NCBI GenBank assembly: GCA_035369865.1
Contig: DAOOVG010000052.1
Coordinates: forward strand, 1 to 15,837
DNA from: MVYY01 sp035369865
GTDB lineage: Bacteria > Bacteroidota > Bacteroidia > Bacteroidales > Paludibacteraceae
Reading direction: 5' to 3'
Length of the DNA: 15,837 bases
The notes under the pieces were generated by a model. The model was not told where the DNA came from. It was given only the letters and a program-made list of their open reading frames with translations, and did not search any database. A program made the position numbers and the translations under genes. Position 1 is the stretch's first letter; every line of letters starts with the position of its first letter. Positions 1 to 5,872 of the stretch are shown here, in pieces.

Positions 1-2
1 AA

Positions 3-878
3 AGTAAAGCGATGAGTATTCTTACCCAATCGTTCCAAACAAATAATTCAACTACAAAATACGATTTGGTAGCTGTCATGGGAGGTGAACCTGAAGAGAT
101 GTTCCGCAAAGCTATTGCCGAAATGGGCGGAATAGAAAACTTCATAAAACAAGGTGATAAAGTATGTGTAAAACCAAATATCGGTTGGGCTCAACCACCA
201 GAAATGGGAGCTGATACGAATCCAAAACTGGTAGCCGAAATCATAAAACAATGTCTGAAAGCCGGTGCAAAAGAAGTGATTGTTTTTGATCATCCATGCG
301 ATGAATGGCGAAAATGTTATACCAATAGTGGTATTGAAGCAGCAGCAAAAGCTGCCGGTGCAAAAGTTGTTCCAGCAAATGAAGAATCTTATTATAAATC
401 TATTTCCCTTCCTCATGGAAAAAAATTGAAATCGGCAAAAATTCATGAAGCTATTATAGGCAGCGATAAATGGATTAATGTTCCCTGCTTGAAAAATCAT
501 GGTGGAACTCAACTTACCATTTCTATGAAAAATTATATGGGCATTGTTTGGGACAGAGGTTATTTTCATGCTCACGATTTGCAGCAATGCATCGCCGACA
601 TTTGTACTTACGAAAAACGTCCGGTTTTGAATGTGGTTGATGCCTATAGAATTATGAAAAATAATGGACCGAGAGGAAAATCTCCTTCGGATGTAGTCAT
701 TGCAAAAGGACTTTTTATGTCACAAGACATTGTTGCAGTGGATACGGCAGCAGCTAACTTCTTTAATCAGGTACGTGAAATGCCTATAGAAAAAGTAAAA
801 CATATTCTTAATGCCCAAGCTTTGGGATTAGGAACAATGAATCTTGACGAATTAAAAATCAAAAGAATTAAGTTGTAG
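3..878 (+). CDS. DUF362 domain protein, probably 5'-truncated by the window edge
   Basis: The protein matches my recollection of the Bacteroidales DUF362 family over its whole length: VAVMGGEPEEMF near the N-terminus, KPNIGWAQ, the Cys-containing FDHPCDEWRKCYTNSGIE, NVPCLKNHGG, SMKNYMGIVWDRGY, and AVDTAAA near the C-terminus. The molecular function of DUF362 is not established. Relatives that carry ferredoxin domains suggest redox or metal chemistry, but no ferredoxin motif is present here. The first ATG is at position 12. The frame stays open to the window edge, no ribosome-binding context precedes that ATG, and the codons before it read Ser-Lys-Ala, which could be the end of an export signal. 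Family members that I recall from Bacteroides start with a twin-arginine signal, so the true start probably lies upstream. The next gene follows after 23 bases on the same strand, so the two are likely co-transcribed. The family call is firm; the start and the function are not. Confidence 0.85.
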   Translation, partial: SKAMSILTQSFQTNNSTTKYDLVAVMGGEPEEMFRKAIAEMGGIENFIKQGDKVCVKPNIGWAQPPEMGADTNPKLVAEIIKQCLKAGAKEVIVFDHPCDEWRKCYTNSGIEAAAKAAGAKVVPANEESYYKSISLPHGKKLKSAKIHEAIIGSDKWINVPCLKNHGGTQLTISMKNYMGIVWDRGYFHAHDLQQCIADICTYEKRPVLNVVDAYRIMKNNGPRGKSPSDVVIAKGLFMSQDIVAVDTAAANFFNQVREMPIEKVKHILNAQALGLGTMNLDELKIKRIKL

Positions 879-901
879 TTTTTCCTGAATAAAAGAAAAA
901 T

Positions 902-2452
902 ATGCTGAAAAAAATTCGAGTACTTTTTTCTATTGTCTTGTTTTCATTAATTACCCTTTATTTTCTGGATTTCAGAGGCTTTTTACCACAAAGTTTTAGT
1001 TTTTTAGCTGATATTCAATTTATTCCCGCATTATTGGCGGTAAACGTCGGCATTATCATAATATTGGTTGCACTCACATTAATATTTGGACGAATATATT
1101 GTTCTTCTGTTTGTCCAATGGGATTTTTTCAAGATATAGTAGGCTGGTTATCAAAAAAACTCATAAAAAAGAAACGATACACTTACAGTAAAGCCAAACC
1201 AGTCCTCCGCTGGAGTGTATTAGCTGCAGTTGTCATCACTTCTCTTTTTGGATTTACCTTTTTGCTGGGTTTGCTCGATCCGTATGGAGCTTATGGAAGA
1301 ATAGCTACACATCTTTTTCGTCCCATTTATCTTGCTGGAAATAATTTACTTGCCAATATCTTCAATTCATTCGGAAATTATAGCTTGTATAAAGTAGCTA
1401 TTCATGGCTTGAGTATTTTTTCAACCATCATTGCAATTATTACTTTATTAGGAATAGGTTTTCTGGCATGGCGAAATGGAAGAACTTATTGTAACACCAT
1501 TTGTCCTGTAGGAACGCTTCTTGGTTTTTTGAGTAAATTTTCTTTTCTTAAAATACAATTTAAAGACGAAAATTGTAATTTGTGCGGTTTGTGTGCGATG
1601 AAGTGCAAAGCTTCATGTATTGATGCAAAAAATAAAAAAATTGATTATAGTCGTTGTGTTACGTGTTTCAATTGTATAGAAAGTTGTAACCGAGATGCCA
1701 TAAATTACACTACCATTTTGCAAAACAAAAAAAGAGCAACTGAAACAATTTCTCACACTCATACTCATAAAGAAACAAAATCAGTTGACTCATCTAGACG
1801 AAGTTTTCTTTCAGCCACATTGTTTTCTCTTGTGACTGGAGGCACATTGCTTGCTCAACAAACTACCAATAAATTATTTCCCAAAAAAGCTTTCAAGCGT
1901 CAAACTCCTGTTGCTCCTCCTGGTGCCATTAGTTTTGATCATTTAAAGGAAAAATGTATTTCCTGTCATTTGTGCGTGAGTAAATGTCCTTCCCACGTGA
2001 TTAAGCCAGCTTTTCTGGAATATGGTTTAGATGGAATGATGCAACCTCACTTATATTTTGATCACGGTTACTGCAATTATGATTGTACCGTTTGTGGTGA
2101 AGTTTGTCCAACGGGTGCACTCAAACCATTAACAGTAGAAGAAAAACATCTTACGCAAATGGGTCAAGTACAATTCATTATTGAAAATTGTATTGTGTAT
2201 AATGACGAAACCAGTTGTGGTGCCTGTTCAGAAGTTTGTCCTACGCAAGCAGTCAGCATGATTCCTTATAAAGGTGCACTTACTATTCCTTATATAGACA
2301 CTTCCATTTGTATAGGTTGCGGAGGCTGTGAATCAGCTTGTCCAGCAATTCCTTACAAAGCTATTTATGTGGAAGGTTTGGAAATACAGGGTAAAGCCAG
2401 TATAAAACATGAAAAACAAGAACAAATAGAAATTAACGATTTCGGATTTTGA
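902..2452 (+). CDS. NapH-NapG/MauM-type fused polyferredoxin, membrane-anchored electron-transfer protein
   Basis: This 516-residue protein probably passes electrons from the quinone pool to periplasmic iron-sulfur clusters. Four hydrophobic helices lie near residues 8-25, 42-64, 103-125 and 163-190. Two NapH/NosR-type motifs follow helices, CSSVCP (C67, C71) and CNTICP (C197, C201). Two [4Fe-4S] sets come next (C225/228/231/235 and C252/255/258/262). A His-rich patch HTHTH (285-289) precedes a twin-arginine-like segment, SSRRSFL (R299, R300), and a hydrophobic stretch to about residue 318. After it comes APPGAISF, similar to the RPPGA motif of NapG/MauM, and four more cluster sets (C352/355/358/362, C391/395/398/402, C430/439/442/446, C470/473/476/480). 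The order matches NapH joined to NapG, which are usually separate genes. No nitrate reductase gene is in the window, so a role in nitrate reduction should not be assumed. The ATG at 902 follows an A-rich leader. Confidence 0.88.
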   Translation: MLKKIRVLFSIVLFSLITLYFLDFRGFLPQSFSFLADIQFIPALLAVNVGIIIILVALTLIFGRIYCSSVCPMGFFQDIVGWLSKKLIKKKRYTYSKAKPVLRWSVLAAVVITSLFGFTFLLGLLDPYGAYGRIATHLFRPIYLAGNNLLANIFNSFGNYSLYKVAIHGLSIFSTIIAIITLLGIGFLAWRNGRTYCNTICPVGTLLGFLSKFSFLKIQFKDENCNLCGLCAMKCKASCIDAKNKKIDYSRCVTCFNCIESCNRDAINYTTILQNKKRATETISHTHTHKETKSVDSSRRSFLSATLFSLVTGGTLLAQQTTNKLFPKKAFKRQTPVAPPGAISFDHLKEKCISCHLCVSKCPSHVIKPAFLEYGLDGMMQPHLYFDHGYCNYDCTVCGEVCPTGALKPLTVEEKHLTQMGQVQFIIENCIVYNDETSCGACSEVCPTQAVSMIPYKGALTIPYIDTSICIGCGGCESACPAIPYKAIYVEGLEIQGKASIKHEKQEQIEINDFGF

Positions 2453-2537
2453 ATTTTTTTTAACCCAAATTTGTCATTAGAATTTATATGGTTATAGATT
2501 GAATAAAAGTTTACGTATAACATAAATTTTATTAATT

Positions 2538-2579
2538 AAGGATAAAAAATTCGTTTATTAAAATACTTTTTATCTTTTT
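2538..2579 (+). terminator. Candidate intrinsic terminator of the DUF362-polyferredoxin operon
   Basis: GATAAAAA (2541-2548) pairs perfectly with TTTTTATC (2567-2574) around an 18-base loop. The stem extends outwards by three more pairs if a G-T wobble is allowed, and TTTTT follows at 2575-2579. It lies about 85 bases downstream of the polyferredoxin stop. The stem is nearly all A/T, so it would be weak, and chance pairing in such DNA is possible. Confidence 0.35.
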
Positions 2580-2955
2580 CAAAAAATATTCTTACTGTTT
2601 GTTCATATAGAAACTATCTGGCAAAAACAAATTAATGTATTGGTTCTATTGACAATATCATTTTATTTAATTTAATACATTGATAAATTTAACCGCATCT
2701 TGCCTAACTCGTCGAATAAACATTATTTTTGGTTTAAAATTAGATTTAGGTTTATCAGTAATATCTGTTTTTGTTGGACTATAATTGGTATATCGTAAGT
2801 ATTATTTTTTACATATGTTTTTTGGATATTACCAAAATTTATATAAAAGTAGAAATTTTACCATTTTAAATAAGGATGCTTTTAAGAAGAAAACTGCTCC
2901 ACAAATTTACTTGATAAATTTCACTGTAAAAACAAATAAAAACTCAAGTGATTTG

Positions 2956-2979
2956 TTTAAGAATGTTTTCATTCTTAAA
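2956..2979. repeat. Perfect 10-bp inverted repeat with TTTT loop
   Basis: TTTAAGAATG (2956-2965) and CATTCTTAAA (2970-2979) are exact reverse complements around TTTT. The hairpin lies 62-85 bases beyond the CoA-transferase stop on the minus strand. Neither strand has a T-run after it, so it is not a standard intrinsic terminator. It may stabilise a 3' end or be chance. Confidence 0.4.
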
Positions 2980-2991
2980 AGCATATAAAGA

Positions 2992-3031
2992 TCTGACGTT
3001 TTTTAGTCTTGAGCCTTTTTCAAAAGTCAGA
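2992..3031 (-). terminator. Possible 3' hairpin of the CoA-transferase transcript
   Basis: TCTGAC (2992-2997) pairs with GTCAGA (3026-3031), and the pairing continues inward through TTTT/AAAA with one bulged base. It begins about ten bases beyond the CoA-transferase stop on the minus strand. The loop is long and no clear T-tract follows, so the call is tentative. Confidence 0.25.
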
Positions 3032-3040
3032 ATATGTTCG

Positions 3041-4540
3041 TTATTTATAATCGTTCCAGTTGGTTCCTAACATACTACCTGTTTTTTCGAACTGAAGATG
3101 CATACCAAAACAAGCTTTTAAATTATGAGGTATGTGATTTGTACCAGAAATTGTGAGATAATCACGCAACATTTGTTTATATTCCGGAGCCACACAATTT
3201 TCAATAATGATTTCTGCTCTTTCTTTTGGTGTTTTACCACGCAAGTCAGCGATTCCATATTCGGTAATAAGAACATTTACCGAATGTTCGGTATGATCCA
3301 CATGTGGAACCATCGGAACAATACTGCTAATATTGCCGTTTTTGGCAGTGGAAGGAGTGGTAAAAATGGAAATAAATGAATTACGTGTAAAATCGCCTGA
3401 ACCTCCAATACCATTCATCATTTTGGTTCCAAGTACATGAGTGCTATTTACATTTCCAAAAATATCAGCTTCCAGTGCTGTATTGATAGTAATTAGACCC
3501 AAACGGCGAACTACTTCAGGATTATTAGAAATTTCTTGAGGACGAAGCACCAGCTTGTCGCGAAAGAAATCGAGATTTTTGTATATTTTTTGCAGTACCG
3601 GATTGGTAACCGTCAGCGAACATCCACTGGCAAATTTAATGTTTCCTTCCATCATCAGTTCAATCACGGTATCCTGAATCACTTCGGTATACATTTCAAA
3701 AGGCGGAACTTCTTCATTTTTACCCAAAGAAAACAGCAAAGCATTGGCAATGTTACCTACCCCTGATTGTACAGGCAAAAATTCGTGTGGAATTCTTCCG
3801 GAACGAATTTCTCCGACCAGAAAAGCAGCCACATTGTTTCCAATTTGCTGAGTAACTTCATCCGATGGAGCAAAATCAGAAACCTCATCAGGTAAATTAG
3901 TTTCGACAATACAAAGAATTTTGGATGGATCAACTTTCAGTATTTCCGAACCAATTCTGTCGGATGGTTTATAAACAGGAATTTCTCTGCGGTAGGGTGG
4001 ATCCAGAGGCTGATAAATATCGTGAAAACCTCTCAATTCTTTGGGATGATAATGGTTCCATTCCAAAATAATATGATCAGCCAAATTAACAAGGGTAGGG
4101 GAAATTCCTACTCCCGCGGTCAATATCAATTCTCCTTTTTCATTCCAGTCACATACTTCCAGAATAGCGAATTTTGGCTTCGGTAAAAATCCAAAACGCA
4201 ATTGCTGAGCTATTGTAGATAAATGCATATCAAAATAGGGAGCCTTCCCTGCATTGATGGCATTACGCATGTCTTTGTTTGACTGGTAAGGGGTTCGAAA
4301 TAATACAGCATCAGCTCGAGCTAAAGCCCCATCTACTGAAATTCCAGTTGACGCTCCAGTATACATCCCAATTTTAAATTCTTTCCCTTCAGCATGAAAA
4401 GATTCTGCACGTTTTGCTATTGCTACAGGAACAGCTTTCGGACAACCTGCCGGAGTAAAACCGCTAAAACCTATCACATCTTTATGATGGACATAAGTTG
4501 CTGCTTCTTCAGCACTAAGAAACTTAAATTTATTTTGCAT
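3041..4540 (-). CDS. Succinyl-CoA:acetate CoA-transferase (acetyl-CoA hydrolase/transferase family)
   Basis: The product moves CoA between succinyl-CoA and acetate (or propionate and related acids), a cytoplasmic step in fermentative succinate/propionate and acetate metabolism. The 499 residues fit the family's usual size of about 500. Family signatures include GFSGFTPAGCPKAVP (24-38), GAST near 62, VQSGVGNIANALL (257-269), TEVIQDTVIELM (285-296), ASGCSLT (304-310) and GTKMMNGIGGSGDFTRNS (371-388). Glu286, in TEVIQD, occupies the position of the catalytic glutamate that forms the enzyme-CoA thioester in this class. The ATG at 4540 has a good promoter about 30 bases upstream. The gene stands alone and convergent to the polyferredoxin gene. 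The exact acyl acceptor cannot be read from sequence, and propionyl-CoA:succinate transfer remains possible. Confidence 0.9.
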   Translation of the reverse strand: MQNKFKFLSAEEAATYVHHKDVIGFSGFTPAGCPKAVPVAIAKRAESFHAEGKEFKIGMYTGASTGISVDGALARADAVLFRTPYQSNKDMRNAINAGKAPYFDMHLSTIAQQLRFGFLPKPKFAILEVCDWNEKGELILTAGVGISPTLVNLADHIILEWNHYHPKELRGFHDIYQPLDPPYRREIPVYKPSDRIGSEILKVDPSKILCIVETNLPDEVSDFAPSDEVTQQIGNNVAAFLVGEIRSGRIPHEFLPVQSGVGNIANALLFSLGKNEEVPPFEMYTEVIQDTVIELMMEGNIKFASGCSLTVTNPVLQKIYKNLDFFRDKLVLRPQEISNNPEVVRRLGLITINTALEADIFGNVNSTHVLGTKMMNGIGGSGDFTRNSFISIFTTPSTAKNGNISSIVPMVPHVDHTEHSVNVLITEYGIADLRGKTPKERAEIIIENCVAPEYKQMLRDYLTISGTNHIPHNLKACFGMHLQFEKTGSMLGTNWNDYK

Positions 4541-4570
4541 GTAAAATTATTTTATATCTTAAAAATTGCA

Positions 4571-4602
4571 CAAAATTACCAAATATTTCCCAATCCTTCA
4601 AT
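4571..4602 (-). promoter_or_regulatory. Bacteroidota-type promoter of the CoA-transferase
   Basis: Read on the minus strand, TTG (4601-4599) is followed after 20 bases by TAATTTTG (4578-4571). This fits the TTTG / TAnnTTTG elements with 19-21 base spacing used by the Bacteroidota primary sigma factor. The implied start site is close to 4565, giving a leader of about 25 bases before the ATG at 4540. Confidence 0.5.
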
Positions 4603-4918
4603 ATACTTAAAACTGACTAAGAAGATTTTTCAGAAATTACCTTCTTTTTTCGTTAATGAATGTACTTCTTGATAAAAACTTATTTAAAACGGTTTTTTCC
4701 TTTTTAAGGTAGCTGTAATTTATTTATAATAAGTTGAATATCCTTATTTATAAGATTTTACGTAAAAAATCATGTCTACAAATTATGGAGCAGTTTAATA
4801 TTCAATTTATGGGATACTTTAAAGAAGAAAATATGGGGAATCTGGCTGTAAATGTTTTTTAATATAGCGTATTGTATAGATTTTTCCTATTCTTATTTTC
4901 TACCTTCCGGTAGTATTA

Positions 4919-4936
4919 AAAAGCTAACATCGTTAG
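4919..4936 (-). terminator. Small hairpin followed by T-run, possible terminator of a lost minus-strand gene
   Basis: On the minus strand CTAAC (4936-4932), loop GAT and GTTAG (4928-4924) form a five-pair stem followed by CTTTTT (4923-4918). It directly follows an in-frame TGA (4942-4940) that ends a coding-like reading frame. A second five-pair stem, CTACC/GGTAG with loop TTCC, lies at 4900-4913. Short stems like these occur by chance, so confidence is low. Confidence 0.25.
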
Positions 4937-4939
4937 TTG

Positions 4940-5189
4940 TCATTTTCGATGCGAATCATTATAATTATTTCCAATTTCTCTTTGATAGAACGGATTAATT
5001 TTATAATCAAACTACATAGTATTTTCATAGCCGATATGATGCGTATAAAACTCGCTTTTCAATATTTTTCGTATTGTGTGTCTTCTTTACAGATATGGAC
5101 TTTGCAACAAATTCAATCGTAATATGATTTTCGGCAGCTAATTTTTCTACATTTCCCCGCAATTCGTTTTTTAACAGTTTCGCAAATCC
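4940..5189 (-). pseudogene. Possible decayed minus-strand gene fragment, family unknown
   Basis: The minus strand is open from 5189 to 5028 (54 codons, no start codon), with helix-like content such as LLKNELRGNVEKLAAENH followed by ITIEFVAK. It ends at TGA (5027-5025). Just past that point another frame reads HHIGYENTM, a stop, FDYKINPFYQREIGNNYN and then TGA (4942-4940), so a frameshift plus one stop would join the pieces into the end of a protein. A hairpin and T-run follow at once. I do not recognise the family. In A/T-rich DNA an open run of this length can arise by chance, so this is only a suspicion. Confidence 0.22.
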
Positions 5190-5637
5190 TCATGGTTAAT
5201 TAAATATCCAGATATTATGCGAACACAAATAGGATATTATGTCTTATAAATAGCAGATTTTAAGCATAATACAGGTAAAGATCAGACAGTCAAAACAAAT
5301 CAATGTCCCACTGATTTTTTTCAAAAAGAAAGAATAATTTTCAACCCAGTATTGTGTAATTTAATCTTGATCTTAAAAATCCTCCCTGTCTGGATTTGTC
5401 TATGCCAGGATAGTATTAAAATTGTATTAAAGAAAAGAACATCATCTTTTACTTAAATAATTTCGTTGATGGTTGAAAAACAAGAGGAAGTAAATTTGCT
5501 AACACGAAATACAAAATAAAAGTCTTTGAAGTTCAACTAAAAGTTTAAATTTTTTCAAACAAAATTTTTTAATCGCGGATTTTAGCAATGATATAAATAA
5601 TCCATTTTCAATTCATTAATTAACAGTTGGATTAATA

Positions 5638-5662
5638 TTAAAAAGGTGTTTTATCTTTTTAA
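5638..5662. repeat. 8-bp A/T inverted repeat
   Basis: TTAAAAAG (5638-5645) and CTTTTTAA (5655-5662) are exact reverse complements around a nine-base loop. The A-then-T polarity resembles a weak bidirectional terminator, but no gene ends nearby except the suspected remnant. Chance is a fair explanation. Confidence 0.25.
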
Positions 5663-5724
5663 CAATTAACAACATCATATCCATTAAACTTATTTCCTTT
5701 TTTAAAGTCAAAAAATATAATTGT

Positions 5725-5732
5725 TAATTTTG
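5725..5732 (+). promoter_or_regulatory. Candidate -7 element for the TonB-dependent receptor
   Basis: TAATTTTG matches TAnnTTTG exactly. No TTTG or TTG lies 19-21 bases upstream, and transcription from here would give a leader of about 135 bases. No better match was found closer to the start codon, so this is the best available candidate and no more. Confidence 0.25.
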
Positions 5733-5789
5733 TTTTTAATATAAAACTTAAATTGGGAAAAAATTTGGAATAAACTTGTGGAAATAAAA

Positions 5790-5811
5790 TGAATTATTTC
5801 AAAATAATTTA
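5790..5811. promoter_or_regulatory. Palindrome upstream of the TonB-dependent receptor, possible operator
   Basis: AATTATTT (5792-5799), a two-base centre CA and AAATAATT (5802-5809) form an exact palindrome, which extends one pair further with a G-T mismatch. It lies 62-83 bases before the receptor start codon. The size and position suit a dimeric regulator, but pure A/T palindromes are common in DNA of this composition. Confidence 0.25.
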
Positions 5812-5872
5812 CACACAGATGAATTTTTGTTGACAGTATTATTTTAGCATAATAAAAATAGAAAATAACTAT

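Larger units (their letters stand above)
2453..3040. other. A/T-rich spacer between convergent genes
   Basis: This 588-base gap lies between the convergent polyferredoxin and CoA-transferase genes. It holds three hairpin candidates, listed separately, and a plus-strand frame open from about 2677 to 2988 except for one TAA at 2782-2784. The longest uninterrupted part could only start at a TTG at 2785, and its translation is not one I recognise. No convincing gene was found. Confidence 0.6.
4541..5872. other. Long A/T-rich spacer upstream of the TonB-dependent receptor
   Basis: This 1.3 kb stretch lies between the divergent CoA-transferase and receptor genes and encodes no intact gene that I can support. 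It holds the CoA-transferase promoter, two small tandem hairpins near 4900-4936, a coding-like minus-strand fragment at 5028-5189 and A/T inverted repeats at 5638-5662 and 5790-5811. Short frames elsewhere, such as one at 4937-5122 on the plus strand, have biased, low-complexity translations and look accidental. Confidence 0.6.

Noticed and set aside
48..587. Long open frame on the minus strand opposite the DUF362 gene
   Set aside because: It lies entirely antisense to a well-supported gene, and its Phe/Cys/Ile-rich translation is what reversed coding DNA gives.
902..2452. Assignment as a genuine nitrate-reductase subunit pair (napH/napG)
   Set aside because: No napA, napB or related gene is in the window, and such polyferredoxins serve many systems. 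Only the architecture is claimed.
3125..3766. Plus-strand frames opposite the CoA-transferase (3125-3379 and 3536-3766), and another at 4394-4672 across its start
   Set aside because: They are antisense to a full-length conserved enzyme, and their translations resemble no protein I know.
4937..5122. 61-codon plus-strand frame in the long spacer
   Set aside because: Its content is rich in Ile, Phe and Ser as expected of random A/T-rich DNA. The minus strand of the same stretch looks more like protein.
4541..5872. Insertion sequence or CRISPR array in the long spacer
   Set aside because: No transposase motif, no paired terminal repeats with target duplication, and no regularly spaced repeats were seen.
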